Source of the DNA: an uncultured Aquimarina sp.
GTDB lineage: Bacteria > Bacteroidota > Bacteroidia > Flavobacteriales > Flavobacteriaceae
Direction of reading: 5' to 3'
Assembly (NCBI GenBank): GCA_947498595.1
Contig: CANMKX010000001.1
Coordinates: 62,001 to 126,000 of the forward strand
Length of the DNA stretch: 64,000 nt
Numbering within the stretch: position 1 is the stretch's first letter; the number at the start of each line of letters is the position of its first letter. A program made the translations under genes and the position numbers. The notes under the pieces were generated by a model. The model had not been told where the DNA came from and searched no databases. It saw only the letters and a list, made by a program, of their open reading frames with translations. Below are positions 55,045 through 64,000 of the stretch, one piece after another.

Positions 55045-55920
55045 GTTTGGTTCCCAATCAGGTGGTTTTATAAAAACTAAAATTTTATTAACAAATCCTT
55101 TTGTATGATTCACTTTCTTGAATAATCGAGTTATTCCGTGAAAGAATACTTTAAATGGATTGTTAGAATTTAAAGGCTCAGAAATACCATATTTTACAGT
55201 TTCAACTTCAGGTTCAAAAGTTCCTAGCAATCGATCCCAAATAATTAGTATACCAGCATAATTTTTATCCCAATATTGCCTGTTTGATCCATGATGTACT
55301 CTATGGTGTGATGGAGTATTAAAGATGTATTCAATTGGTTTAGGCAGCTTACCTATTATTTCTGTATGTAATAATGTTTGAAATACCTGCACAAAAACTT
55401 CTGCTAGTAATACTAAAATTGGATCGTATCCCAACATTACTATTGGCAAAGAAAATACAATAGGTAATACAGCATCTAAGGGGCCAAAACGGTATGCTAC
55501 AGACATATTAAAATGTTCTGAACTATGGTGTACTGTATGCGTAGCCCACCCAATTCCAATACGATGCATTGTACGATGATCCCAATAATAAGCAAAATCC
55601 GCTAAAAGTATACAGGTAATAATAGTTACCCAATTAAGAGGTAAGTGAGTAAGACTGCTATGTTCATGTACCCAAAAATAAACTTTTGTAATAGCTAGGA
55701 TTCCTAAAAGATATTCAATGCATATAAATCCAAAGAAAGTAATTAAGTTTGCTATTGAGTCCTGAATTAAATCATTATTTAAACGATTAACATATTTATA
55801 TCGGATTAATTCTATAATGAAAAATGGAACTATTACATATAATAAGCTCAAATCATTGAAAATATAAAACCAATATTCTACCTCAATCCAATCCAATTTT
55901 TTTATCAATAAATCTATCAT
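55024..55920 (-). CDS. Sterol desaturase / fatty-acid hydroxylase family protein
   Basis: Integral-membrane di-iron enzyme of 298 residues with several transmembrane segments. Three His clusters expected for the family are present: HRTMHR (with YYWDH before it), HTVHHSSEHFN and HHRVHHG. It would hydroxylate or desaturate a lipid chain; the substrate is not defined. The last residues are encoded within a bidirectional terminator shared with the convergent DUF983 gene. It lies 11 bp after the gene at 55932. Confidence 0.9.
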   Translation of the reverse strand: MIDLLIKKLDWIEVEYWFYIFNDLSLLYVIVPFFIIELIRYKYVNRLNNDLIQDSIANLITFFGFICIEYLLGILAITKVYFWVHEHSSLTHLPLNWVTIITCILLADFAYYWDHRTMHRIGIGWATHTVHHSSEHFNMSVAYRFGPLDAVLPIVFSLPIVMLGYDPILVLLAEVFVQVFQTLLHTEIIGKLPKPIEYIFNTPSHHRVHHGSNRQYWDKNYAGILIIWDRLLGTFEPEVETVKYGISEPLNSNNPFKVFFHGITRLFKKVNHTKGFVNKILVFIKPPDWEPNKKGVLL

Positions 55921-55931
55921 TTTATATTCGT

Positions 55932-56498
55932 TTATTTTGTTATTTTATTCCAAGTTTCTGTACCACTATAGTCATAATATTCATAATTCAATTCAATTTT
56001 TGAATTACTGATCATCTTGATTGTAGACGGAATATTATATTTCTCACCTTCAAATTCCATTAAATATATAGCAGATCCAAGTGTATCTTTTATCGTTAAG
56101 ACAGCATTTTTTTTATCTTCAATAGCAACGGTACCTTCATTATTTTTATACCTAAAAGGATATGCTTTAATAAGACCATTATCTTCTTTCATTTCATAAA
56201 TAATAGTGTAGTCTTGTTCAGCATAAAAAACTTCCCATTTACCTATGAGAGGATTGCTTTTTTTCTTTTCAAAGCTATTTGTAGCATCAGGTGTACTATT
56301 GATGTTTTTAGTGCTATTAACTATAGGGAGTGTATCTATTGTTTTAGCAGTATTCTCTTTATGAATTGTAGGAGGTGAGGTTACTACTTGCTCATTTTCT
56401 TCTTTATCAACATAAGAAATAGCAGCAAATAGATGGGCTGTTACCGTCACTAATAAGATAATGACGAGACTTTTTAATAATAGGTGTAAATTACTCAT
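55932..56498 (-). CDS. Hypothetical membrane-anchored protein
   Basis: 188 residues. An N-terminal hydrophobic segment (LLLKSLVIILLVTVTAHLFAAI) anchors or exports it; a Ser/Thr-rich linker follows, and the C-terminal half (about 85-188) is a beta-rich domain opening NPLIGKWEVFY, reminiscent of DUF2147-like or lipocalin-like domains. No catalytic motif. Just upstream of the hydroxylase in the same direction, so an envelope-lipid role is possible. Confidence 0.6.
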   Translation of the reverse strand: MSNLHLLLKSLVIILLVTVTAHLFAAISYVDKEENEQVVTSPPTIHKENTAKTIDTLPIVNSTKNINSTPDATNSFEKKKSNPLIGKWEVFYAEQDYTIIYEMKEDNGLIKAYPFRYKNNEGTVAIEDKKNAVLTIKDTLGSAIYLMEFEGEKYNIPSTIKMISNSKIELNYEYYDYSGTETWNKITK

Positions 56499-56577
56499 AA
56501 ATATAGTGTTCTATAATATGAAGTAAAATTAAGCAGACTGCTTATTAGATCTTTTGATTTACATCAAAATCGTTTTT

Positions 56578-57354
56578 TCAAAACTTTTCAAAAACCCCTA
56601 AACCAAAAAGCGCATAATCGTATTTTACAGGATCTTTAGGATCTAATTTTCGAAGTTGCGTATCTAGTTCGTATAAAGCTTTTCCATCATTTTGCTTTCT
56701 TTTTAACAAACCTAATTTTCTAGCTACATTGCCTGAGTGTACATCTAATGGGCAAGAAAGTTGTGCGCTAGAAAGCGTTTTCCATAAACCAAAATCAACT
56801 CCAGCTTCGTTAGATCGTATCATCCAACGAAGAAACATATTAATACGCTTGGCTGCCGAATTTTTAGTAGGATCGCTTACATGCTTAGTAGAACGTTGAG
56901 GGTGGGGAATTGAAAAAAACTCTTTTTTAAATTCATGAATGGCTCCTTGTAAATGTTTTTCTTCTTTATACAAAGCAAAAAAAGATTCTAAATCGTTGTA
57001 TTTGGTATACATATGTTTCAGTGCAGTAATAAAACACCTTAAATCTACAGCATTAAAAGTTCTATGTACAAAGCCTTCTAGATTATCCAATTGTGTATCG
57101 GTATGTTCCATTACGAAATCATACGGAGAATTTCCCATCAAAGAAATTAGTTTATGAGCGTTTTTAAGAATGCTCTTACGATTTCCCCAGGAAATAGTTG
57201 CAGTTAAAAAACCTGAAATTTCAATATCTTCTTTTATAGAAAATAAATGAGGTATCTGTATAGGATCAGTTGTTATAAAATTTGGAGATTCATAAAGTGA
57301 AGCTTTTTCGTTTAAAAAAACTACTAATTCCTTTTTCGATAATTTTTTAGCCAT
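56578..57354 (-). CDS. TIGR02757 family protein (DUF2400)
   Basis: 258 residues, matching the TIGR02757/DUF2400 family, which is widespread in Bacteroidota and has a helical, HhH-glycosylase-like organisation. Recognisable stretches: ISGFLTATISWGNRKSILKNA, KRINMFLRWMIRSNEAGVDFGLW and CPLDVHSGNVARKLGLL. Biochemical function is not established. Six base pairs after the LolD-like gene on the same strand. Confidence 0.88.
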   Translation of the reverse strand: MAKKLSKKELVVFLNEKASLYESPNFITTDPIQIPHLFSIKEDIEISGFLTATISWGNRKSILKNAHKLISLMGNSPYDFVMEHTDTQLDNLEGFVHRTFNAVDLRCFITALKHMYTKYNDLESFFALYKEEKHLQGAIHEFKKEFFSIPHPQRSTKHVSDPTKNSAAKRINMFLRWMIRSNEAGVDFGLWKTLSSAQLSCPLDVHSGNVARKLGLLKRKQNDGKALYELDTQLRKLDPKDPVKYDYALFGLGVFEKF

Positions 57355-57360
57355 AATAAA

Positions 57361-58023
57361 CTATAAAGCAATGTGACCATCAGCCATTAATAGTTTTCTA
57401 TCTGCCATATTCGCCAATTCATCATTATGAGTAACGATAACAAAAGTTTGTCCAAATTGATCTCTTAAATCAAAAAATAATTGATGTAATTTGCTCGCAG
57501 CTTCACTATCCAAATTACCCGAAGGTTCATCTGCATAAATTACTTTTGGATCATTTATAAGTGCTCTAGCAACTGCAACACGTTGTTGCTCTCCACCAGA
57601 TAACGCATTTGGTTTGTGATCATAACGATGCGATAAACCTAAAAAATCCAATAATTCTTTTGCTTTTTTTTCAGCATTACTTTTAGATGTTCCTTTGATA
57701 AAAGCAGGCAAACAAACATTTTCTAAAGCAGAAAATTCAGGTAATAATTGATGAAATTGGAAAATAAAACCTAATTCCTCATTCCTAAACTTAGCCAACT
57801 GCTTTTGAGTTAAATTGGTGACAGCAATATCATTGATAATCAAAGAACTATTTTCTGAAACATCAATTTGATCCAAAGTTCCTAATATTTGGAGTAATGT
57901 AGTTTTACCAGCACCAGAAGCACCAACAATTGAAACAATTTCTCCTTTTTTAATATGTAAATCTACACCTTTCAATACGTGTAGATCCCCATAATTTTTA
58001 TGAATATTTTGCGCTTTAATCAT
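57361..58023 (-). CDS. lolD: LolD-like ABC transporter ATP-binding protein
   Basis: ATPase subunit of 220 residues of the MacB/LolD type. Walker [10 protein letters not shown] (34-42), signature [10 protein letters not shown], Walker [10 protein letters not shown] and the switch His in VTHNDE are all intact; [10 protein letters not shown] is typical of lipoprotein-export ATPases. The membrane subunit is not nearby, as is common for lolD in Bacteroidota. Co-directional with the TIGR02757 gene. Confidence 0.88.
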   Translation of the reverse strand: MIKAQNIHKNYGDLHVLKGVDLHIKKGEIVSIVGASGAGKTTLLQILGTLDQIDVSENSSLIINDIAVTNLTQKQLAKFRNEELGFIFQFHQLLPEFSALENVCLPAFIKGTSKSNAEKKAKELLDFLGLSHRYDHKPNALSGGEQQRVAVARALINDPKVIYADEPSGNLDSEAASKLHQLFFDLRDQFGQTFVIVTHNDELANMADRKLLMADGHIAL

Positions 58024-58097
58024 CCAATAATAACTTAAAAGCAGTGAAAATAATTAATATATTATTAATGCCCAAGTATAGTGGTTAAAAGTATTTT

Positions 58098-60515
58098 TTA
58101 GATGGTGTTTATATCAAAAAAGTATACGACACGTAATGATAAATTATGTTGTATTGATTGATCAAATAAATTATCTAAACTCTCAGTATAATCAATTGTT
58201 GATAGTTCGTCTTCATTAAAAATTTGATTTCTATATAATAATGTGGCCGTACTACCAGGAGCGAATCTCCAACTGAAACTTAAATCTAAATTCCAAATAT
58301 TAAAATTACGATTAGGATCATTATCCGAGGTATCATAATTTGTTAAAGTACGTGTACCATCTTCATTTAAAGTATAAAAGATATTATCTGTATAATCTGC
58401 GGTACTCCAGAAATTTCTAAAGCGTAAATTAATAGCCTTATAAGGATCAAAATTATAGCTCGCATTTAAGGAGTTTTCTATAGTAGTAACATTACGCTGT
58501 CCTAAGAAAATATCTGTATCTGTATTATCAATATATCCGAAATTTCGCTTACGTTCAGAATATTCGGTACTCCAGATTAATAAAAAATTATCTGAAAATC
58601 GATACCTAGGAGAAAACTCAAGAGACAAATTTTCCTGAGGATCAGCAAACCAATTTCTAAAACCTATACTGGCATCATAGGCAAATCTTTTACGAAAATC
58701 TGAAGAAACCCAAAATCTCCCACCAATGTTAGAACTATAAGTTACAAAACGACCAGCGACTCTAGGTTCAAAATAATTTTGATCATCACTATTATAACTA
58801 GTAAAACCTCCAAAAGAAAAACGACTAGGCGTAGAGAAAAAAGCATCTATTCCTATACTATTTCTTGTTTGTACGCTAGGAGAGTATAAACGACGATGTC
58901 TTATAAAAGTATTGATTCTGTAACGATTAAACCATTTTGTAGGTTCAAAGATTTCATAAGAAGCGTTAATTCTAAAATTATTAAAGTTATTTCTGAAATT
59001 AACACCTAAATCATTAATATCATATGTTTTATTAGATAAATCATGTCCAAATCCATATCTAAAATTACCTTTGATTCGATCAAAATCAATTTCAGAAGCA
59101 AAGCCATTTCTATTTTCATCAGGTAAATTAACATGACTCATAATAGTACGACCAGTCAACCTATATGAGTTTGCTTTATTAGCTAAATTCCAGACCAAAC
59201 CTGTAACATTGGCATCTCTAAAGTCACCATCTCTTGTTACATTAGTATTGATAATTGAAACAGAAGAATTATTATTAAATTGTTGATCTAATACAAAGAT
59301 GTTATAATTAGCAATAGGTTCTGTAATAATTTTACGTTCACTTCCAGTAATAGTATCACGTATAGTAGCTTCAGTTCTCTCGGTAATTGCATTAAATACA
59401 CCAATACCTAAATTTCCTTTAGTTCTTCCGGATATTTTTAAAGCATTTAGCAAATTCACATTTTCAGGATTGTTACTAATGATTTCATTTTCTACTAAAT
59501 CGTCATCATTAGCTCTTTGGGTTGGTCTATTACCAATTCGTCTTGAAAAAAACAATCTTCCTTTATTAAAGAGTTCAGTTCCTTCTGTAAAAAACTGTCT
59601 ATTTTCTCCAAAAGTTTGCTCAAAAGGCCCTAAGTTAAGTCTGACTTCATCAAACGCTGCTTGCCCAAAATCAGGAATTAATGTTGCATCTAGCGTAAAG
59701 CTATCACTCAAACCATATTTAACATCCAAACCAGCGCTGAAATCTGTTTCAGTTTCTCCATCTTTATGACTAACAATACCTTGTGCAAATGGAAAAAATG
59801 TAAGACGTACAGGTGGGTTTATATTTTTTACACCCTTTACAATACCGTTATATTGATTACGTTGTCCAACTTGATTGTTAATCAAACTCCATGAGTGTGT
59901 TTGATTTTGTTTGATTAGTCTACGATAAAAATTAACACTCCAATTTTGTTCTTCAATTTCTGGAAATCTTAAAGCATTGTAGGGTATTTTAAATTCTGCA
60001 TACCATCCTTTTTCGTCAAAAGAAACTTTAGCATCAAAAACTACATTGTAATTAAAGTCTTGATTAAATTGATCAGCTCTAGCATCTCCAATAGTTCCAG
60101 CACTAGTGACAAAAAACCGAGTTTCATTAATACCATCGTTATAGGTATTTAATGCAATACTAAAATGATCTGCTTGGACAAAAATATTATCTCTTTGACT
60201 AAACTGACGACGAATTTCGTCGGGATGATCATCAAATAGGTACGCAGCTATATAAATAGCTTTGTCATCATAAGCAAATTTGACCTCAGTTTTATGTGTT
60301 TCAGGAATCGTTTCCTCGTTTCCTGGTCTCCACATAGAAAAATTACCATAAGCAGGTAAAGTATTCCAGATTTGATCGTCTAATACACCATCGATCTTTG
60401 GAGGTGTTGTAATGCGCTTTGCTACAATTTCTTTTTTTTCTTGGGCGGTACTCGCTATTGAGCACACCAAGACAGAGAGCAATAAAAATTGCTTGATGTT
60501 TTTTAAGGATGACAC
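58098..60515 (-). CDS. DUF5916 protein with N-terminal CBM9-like domain
   Basis: Outer-membrane protein of 805 residues. Signal peptide (LLLSVLVCSIASTAQ), a carbohydrate-binding family 9-like domain (ITTPPKIDGVLDDQIWN...to FRFPE, about 35-210), then a DUF5916 beta-barrel-like region to the terminal YFFDINTI. The start is a GTG at 60515, the only in-frame start after an upstream TGA. CBM9-DUF5916 proteins are common in Bacteroidota, and a function is not established. Confidence 0.85.
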   Translation of the reverse strand: MSSLKNIKQFLLLSVLVCSIASTAQEKKEIVAKRITTPPKIDGVLDDQIWNTLPAYGNFSMWRPGNEETIPETHKTEVKFAYDDKAIYIAAYLFDDHPDEIRRQFSQRDNIFVQADHFSIALNTYNDGINETRFFVTSAGTIGDARADQFNQDFNYNVVFDAKVSFDEKGWYAEFKIPYNALRFPEIEEQNWSVNFYRRLIKQNQTHSWSLINNQVGQRNQYNGIVKGVKNINPPVRLTFFPFAQGIVSHKDGETETDFSAGLDVKYGLSDSFTLDATLIPDFGQAAFDEVRLNLGPFEQTFGENRQFFTEGTELFNKGRLFFSRRIGNRPTQRANDDDLVENEIISNNPENVNLLNALKISGRTKGNLGIGVFNAITERTEATIRDTITGSERKIITEPIANYNIFVLDQQFNNNSSVSIINTNVTRDGDFRDANVTGLVWNLANKANSYRLTGRTIMSHVNLPDENRNGFASEIDFDRIKGNFRYGFGHDLSNKTYDINDLGVNFRNNFNNFRINASYEIFEPTKWFNRYRINTFIRHRRLYSPSVQTRNSIGIDAFFSTPSRFSFGGFTSYNSDDQNYFEPRVAGRFVTYSSNIGGRFWVSSDFRKRFAYDASIGFRNWFADPQENLSLEFSPRYRFSDNFLLIWSTEYSERKRNFGYIDNTDTDIFLGQRNVTTIENSLNASYNFDPYKAINLRFRNFWSTADYTDNIFYTLNEDGTRTLTNYDTSDNDPNRNFNIWNLDLSFSWRFAPGSTATLLYRNQIFNEDELSTIDYTESLDNLFDQSIQHNLSLRVVYFFDINTI

Positions 60516-60614
60516 AGTTGCTTTGTTTTGTTTTCACCTACAAAACTATAATTGTCATAAATAGTAGCATATTAATTAAAAGTTAAAAATCCATAAATTG
60601 GTTTTTTGTATCGA

Positions 60615-60622
60615 TACATTTG
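60615..60622 (+). promoter_or_regulatory. Candidate -7 box of msrA-folE
   Basis: TACATTTG exactly matches TAnnTTTG, 29 bp before ATG 60652. A TTG 14 bp upstream (60598-60600) is closer than the usual spacing. It lies inside an in-frame extension of msrA, supporting the downstream ATG as start. Confidence 0.5.
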
Positions 60623-60651
60623 TAGAACAATCAGGTGATTTTAACATAATT

Positions 60652-61200
60652 ATGGGAAATGAATTAGATATTGCAGTGTTTGCTGGAGGGTGTTTTTGGT
60701 GTACAGAAGCAGTTTTTCTAGAATTAGAAGGAGTTGTAGAAGTGATTCCAGGTTATACAGGAGGAATTATTAAAAATCCTGCTTATAGAGAAGTAACTAC
60801 TGGGCGTACTGGCCATGCCGAATCAATTAAAATAAGTTTTGATTCTGCAATAATTAGTTATAAAACTCTTTTAGAAGTTTTTTTTACAACGCATGATCCT
60901 ACTACATTAAATCAGCAAGGTGCAGATAGAGGAACACATTACAGAAGTGCTGTGTTTTATGAGAATGAAGTCCAAAAAAATGAAGCGCTAGAAGTTATAA
61001 ATGATTTTGAAGACAAGAATATTTATGAAAACCCTATTGTTACCGAAATAACTAAATTAGAGGAGTTTTATATTGCTGAAGAATATCATAAAGATTATTA
61101 TAATCAAAATTCAGAACAAGGGTATTGTCAGTTTGTTATTAATCCAAAATTGAATAAATTACGTGCTGCTTTTGCAGATAAACTAAAAACAAAAAAATAA
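60652..61200 (+). CDS. msrA: Peptide methionine sulfoxide reductase MsrA
   Basis: Repair enzyme of 182 residues that reduces methionine S-sulfoxide. The catalytic GCFWC motif has Cys14 and Cys17, followed by [15 protein letters not shown] and the C-terminal resolving region EQGYCQF. ATG 60652 gives the standard MsrA start; an 18-residue upstream extension crosses the probable promoter. It is four bases before folE, with which it forms an operon. Confidence 0.96.
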   Translation: MGNELDIAVFAGGCFWCTEAVFLELEGVVEVIPGYTGGIIKNPAYREVTTGRTGHAESIKISFDSAIISYKTLLEVFFTTHDPTTLNQQGADRGTHYRSAVFYENEVQKNEALEVINDFEDKNIYENPIVTEITKLEEFYIAEEYHKDYYNQNSEQGYCQFVINPKLNKLRAAFADKLKTKK

Positions 61201-61204
61201 AGAA

Positions 61205-61801
61205 ATGTCATACAAACATTTTGACGAATATAATATCGAAGTTACTGATACTATAAAGGGAAAATTTAAAGAGATTATAGACGATCTTGGAGAAGATACA
61301 ACTAGAGAAGGTATTGTAAAAACACCTGAGAGAGCTGCTAAAGCTATGCAGTTTTTAACTCAAGGATACGATATGGATCCTGCAGAAATTTTAAAAGGAG
61401 CCATGTTTAAAGAAGACTATGATGATATGGTGATTGTTAAGGATATAGAACTATATTCTTTATGTGAACATCATATGCTGCCTTTTTTTGGAAAAGCTCA
61501 CATTGCATATATTCCTAATGGACATATTGTAGGATTAAGTAAGCTACCTAGAATTGTAGATGTTTTTGCAAGAAGATTGCAAGTTCAAGAACGATTGACG
61601 CATGATATATTGGAGTGCATTAATAATACATTAAAACCAAAAGGAGTTGCAGTGGTTATTGAAGCATCACATATGTGTATGATGATGAGAGGAGTTCAGA
61701 AACAGAATTCTGTAACTACCACATCAGGTTTTAGAGGACAATTTGAAAAGATTGAAACAAGAACAGAGTTTTTGCGATTGATAACCTCAGACCTGTCATA
61801 G
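61205..61801 (+). CDS. folE: GTP cyclohydrolase I
   Basis: Enzyme of 198 residues converting GTP to dihydroneopterin triphosphate for folate or tetrahydrobiopterin synthesis. Zinc-ligand segments [21 protein letters not shown] and MCMMMRG are intact, as is [23 protein letters not shown]. Directly downstream of msrA. Confidence 0.97.
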   Translation: MSYKHFDEYNIEVTDTIKGKFKEIIDDLGEDTTREGIVKTPERAAKAMQFLTQGYDMDPAEILKGAMFKEDYDDMVIVKDIELYSLCEHHMLPFFGKAHIAYIPNGHIVGLSKLPRIVDVFARRLQVQERLTHDILECINNTLKPKGVAVVIEASHMCMMMRGVQKQNSVTTTSGFRGQFEKIETRTEFLRLITSDLS

Positions 61802-61865
61802 TAACTTTGGAATACTATTTGCTTTATTTGTTGTATATTATAATTGAAAACAACACAATAAATAC

Positions 61866-62165
61866 ATGACAAAAAAATATCAAAAACTGGGATTAAGTAT
61901 ATTGTTTGACGCCATTGGTATGACATCATATTTAATTCCAGGCATTGGTGAACTTACAGATATTATATGGGCTCCTATTTCTGGGTTTTTAATGACTCGA
62001 ATGTATAAAGGGAATATAGGAAAAGCAGCAGGAATCTTTACACTTTTTGAAGAGGCTATGCCAGCGATAGATATAATACCATCATTTAGCCTTATGTGGT
62101 TATATACATACGTTCTTAAAAAAGAAGAAAAAGAACCTAAAATAATTGATATAGACGCTAATTAG
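61866..62165 (+). CDS. Small conserved membrane protein
   Basis: 99 residues, two to three hydrophobic segments (LSILFDAIGMTSYLIPGIGELTDIIWAPISGFLMTRM, PAIDIIPSFSLMWLYTYVL), no signal peptide, Lys/Glu-rich tail. The type is familiar from Flavobacteriia, but I know no function. Downstream of folE, its stop codon lies inside a palindromic terminator shared with the convergent gene. Confidence 0.75.
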   Translation: MTKKYQKLGLSILFDAIGMTSYLIPGIGELTDIIWAPISGFLMTRMYKGNIGKAAGIFTLFEEAMPAIDIIPSFSLMWLYTYVLKKEEKEPKIIDIDAN

Positions 62166-62177
62166 CGTCTATTTTTC
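62151..62177. terminator. Palindromic terminator spanning two stop codons
   Basis: A perfect 22 bp palindrome (62151-62172; half ATAGACGCTAA) followed by TTTTTC. It contains the stop codon of the plus-strand gene (62163-62165) and that of the minus-strand gene (62169-62171); the ORFs end 3 bp apart. Confidence 0.9.
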
Positions 62178-62681
62178 TTTAAAAAATCGAGCAAACCCCA
62201 ATTTGCGTAACATTTTTTTTTCGAAACTCCAGAAAAATTTAAATTGACCAAAGAGCCAACCAAAAAGTAATAATAAAGCTTGATATACAGGAAATAAAAT
62301 TAGAATACGTAAAAACCAATAGAGTAGAGGATTGGTATTACCTTTTGAAAATGAAATAAACTCCATTACAGGATCTGATAATCTAGCTGCACTAGAACCA
62401 GTTATTGCAAATACAATAAATATTGTAATTAACTCCCATCGGTAAGTAACTTGCCATTTTGGCTCCAATTTATTAAATATTTTAAGCGTAAGATGGAGTA
62501 ACAAATAAGTTAGTACTATTGTTAGAATAGTTATTATTATATAATTATTTGATACGCCAAATTTTGATAAAATAGCTAGGGATAATAAATATGAGGAGAA
62601 TAACAAACTTAAGATTCCTATAAACGGAAAGATTAATTGCCAATTATGTGTAATTTGCCAACGAGTTTTAAAACTTTTCAT
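62169..62681 (-). CDS. DUF6787-like membrane protein with internal repeat
   Basis: 170 residues with about four transmembrane segments. Two related motifs, KTRWQITHNWQLIFPF (about 5-20) and EPKWQVTYRWELITIF (about 73-88), each precede a membrane helix, suggesting an internal duplication. The protein resembles the flavobacterial DUF6787 family; function unknown. Convergent with the gene at 61866. Confidence 0.7.
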   Translation of the reverse strand: MKSFKTRWQITHNWQLIFPFIGILSLLFSSYLLSLAILSKFGVSNNYIIITILTIVLTYLLLHLTLKIFNKLEPKWQVTYRWELITIFIVFAITGSSAARLSDPVMEFISFSKGNTNPLLYWFLRILILFPVYQALLLLFGWLFGQFKFFWSFEKKMLRKLGFARFFKEK

Positions 62682-62771
62682 GTGATTATTTTCAGTATAT
62701 AAAAATAAACATCTATAACTTTAAAACCTATCTTTTTTCTTCTTATTTAGGATGATTCTATATAAAGTATT

Positions 62772-63188
62772 TTACCTCAAACGTTGTTTGTATCGCTGCT
62801 CAAAATAAACGAAATAATTATATAATAAATAATTTACCTCATAACCATATTTAGTTTGGGGATTGTAGTTAATTCGCTGCTGGTATATACTAGGATTGTA
62901 TTGCTGTGGTTGATTAACACGAATATTATAATTAGTTACATAAATACGATTACGAATTTCTAAGTAAGACAATCCATAATATCCTCTAGGTCGTTGACTT
63001 ACCAACCACGATTGAAATCCAGGTTCTATAATGATAATTTCATATTCAAGACTATCATTAGCTATCCTTATAGTATCATTAACTACCTCTTTTGGATTTT
63101 TTATAGAAGAAGAAGTATTCGTGTTTTGCGTAGAAGAACAACTGTAAATCGTTAGCAATAAGATTAGAATTGATATTATATTTTTCAT
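62772..63188 (-). CDS. DUF6146 lipoprotein
   Basis: Lipoprotein of 138 residues. ATG 63188 gives MKNIISILILLLTIYSCSS with a lipobox (Cys17). The conserved core FQSWLVSQRPRGYYGLSYLEIRN...NYLLYNYFVYFEQRYK is the DUF6146 type, found in Flavobacteriia. No function known. Confidence 0.8.
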   Translation of the reverse strand: MKNIISILILLLTIYSCSSTQNTNTSSSIKNPKEVVNDTIRIANDSLEYEIIIIEPGFQSWLVSQRPRGYYGLSYLEIRNRIYVTNYNIRVNQPQQYNPSIYQQRINYNPQTKYGYEVNYLLYNYFVYFEQRYKQRLR

Positions 63189-63247
63189 AACAGAATGCAA
63201 ATAAATATTAGAATTACAGATTCTAATAATATGAAAGTTTAAGATAC

Positions 63248-63280
63248 AAAAAAGTCAAAGATATATCTTTGACTTTTTTT
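63248..63280 (-). terminator. Terminator of the DUF937 gene
   Basis: A perfect 32 bp palindrome (half AAAAAAGTCAAAGATA, 63248-63263) with T-rich flanks, 17 bp beyond the gene's stop codon on the minus strand. Confidence 0.9.
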
Positions 63281-63296
63281 GAAAAAAAATATTTTA

Positions 63297-63941
63297 TTAC
63301 TTACCAAATAAACCTCCTAGAAGACCACCTAATCCACTATTATCACTTTTTTTGTTACCACTTAATAACATACCTGCTACATCGTCTAATACACTTCCGT
63401 CTCCATCTGCATCTAAAAATGATTCAATTAGGGATTGATTTTTTGAACCTGATCCACCACCAAGCATTCCACCTAAGATATTACTTAAGCCATCTGCATT
63501 AGTTACATTGTTTTGTTGTGTTTGCTTGCTCAATAATCCCATGATGATTGGTGCTGCTACTTTTAATATTTGTCCTACAGATCCGGCATCAATTCCAGAT
63601 TTTTGACTTAAAGCATTTTCTACAGAAGATTGTTTATTACCAAGGATATGTCCTAAAATGCCAGCTCCATCATTAGTTACACTATCATCAACACCGCCTT
63701 CAAACAAGCCACCTAAATTGTCAAGAATACTACCGTTATGTTTTCCTCCATTTAATGCCCCTAATAAACCAGCAGCACCATCAGGAGTAGAAGCGTTACG
63801 TTGCATGGCTCCCATTAATACAGGTAATGCCATATTTAATAAGCTCCCAGTTTTTTCTGTAGATTGTCCTGTTTGAGTACTAACACCATTGATAACTTGT
63901 TTCCCTAAATCGCTATTTAATAATTCTAATATTCCTGACAT
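63297..63941 (-). CDS. DUF937 family protein
   Basis: Cytoplasmic protein of 214 residues, rich in Gly, Leu, Asn and Ser. Two copies of the DUF937 pattern are seen (SLLNMALPVLMGAMQRN with GAAGLLGALNGG; ILKVAAPIIMGLLSKQ with NADGLSNILGGML), and a C-terminal DADGDGSVLDDVAGML segment. Low-complexity GGLLGGLFGK tail. Function unknown; relative YidB is likewise uncharacterised. Confidence 0.88.
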   Translation of the reverse strand: MSGILELLNSDLGKQVINGVSTQTGQSTEKTGSLLNMALPVLMGAMQRNASTPDGAAGLLGALNGGKHNGSILDNLGGLFEGGVDDSVTNDGAGILGHILGNKQSSVENALSQKSGIDAGSVGQILKVAAPIIMGLLSKQTQQNNVTNADGLSNILGGMLGGGSGSKNQSLIESFLDADGDGSVLDDVAGMLLSGNKKSDNSGLGGLLGGLFGK

Positions 63942-64000
63942 TTTTTTGTTTTTTTAGATTATACTCTAAAAATAAGCTATTCTTTTCTAGATGAATATAA

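Noticed and set aside
60343..60537. 64-codon minus-strand frame overlapping the start of the DUF5916 gene
   Set aside because: It lies in another frame of a clear coding region and has no protein-like features.
1..64000. CRISPR arrays, tRNA or rRNA genes, insertion sequences, phage genes
   Set aside because: I saw no regularly spaced repeats, no cloverleaf or rRNA-like stretches and no transposase or integrase; gene-free gaps hold only the elements listed.

Overview
The window comes from a low-GC marine-type member of the Bacteroidota, most likely the Flavobacteriaceae. Support comes from a SusC/SusD pair, type IX secretion C-terminal domains, lineage-restricted small proteins (DUF6495, DUF6146, DUF6787-like) and promoters of the Bacteroidota type (TTTG-N19-TAnnTTTG). 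No rRNA, tRNA, CRISPR array or mobile element was recognised.

Positions 1-14.9 kb form a maltose/starch utilisation locus. Divergent from a LacI regulator are susC, susD and susE on the minus strand. On the plus strand are an MFS sugar transporter, beta-phosphoglucomutase, a GH65 maltose phosphorylase and two exported GH13 enzymes. Together they bind and import maltodextrins, cut them in the periplasm, import maltose and degrade it by phosphorolysis. From 15 to 23 kb lie a LuxR-type response regulator, its beta-propeller histidine kinase, and a 1331-residue secreted protein with calcium-binding repeats.

Positions 23.2-31.6 kb hold a dense minus-strand signalling cluster. It encodes an H-NOX nitric-oxide sensor, a FIST (NosP-like) protein, three histidine kinases (one with a fused HPt domain), two single-domain receivers (one lacking its phosphorylatable Asp) and a LytTR output regulator. 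Having both known bacterial NO-sensor families in one tight operon is the most striking feature of the window. The promoter regions of the two receiver genes share a conserved element.

Positions 32-45.5 kb carry a membrane-anchored protein with a c-type heme motif, a leucine-rich-repeat type IX substrate, small conserved proteins, an Oar-like TonB receptor, the rpsF-rpsR-rplI operon, an orphan LytTR regulator, deoC-deoD and an OmpA/HHH pair. Positions 45.5-52.9 kb are a complete histidine operon, hisGDCBHAF(IE). A leader peptide with four consecutive His codons and a terminator precede it, which is classical attenuation.

At 52.9-54.5 kb an AraC regulator precedes three tandem small peptides. 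They have double-glycine-type leaders and a shared six-cysteine core pattern, and are candidate secreted bacteriocin or RiPP-like products. The rest (54.6-64 kb) is mostly housekeeping or conserved genes: DUF983, a sterol-desaturase-like hydroxylase, a TIGR02757 protein, a LolD-like ATPase, a DUF5916 outer-membrane protein, msrA, folE and small membrane or lipoproteins. Several convergent pairs end inside shared bidirectional terminators.
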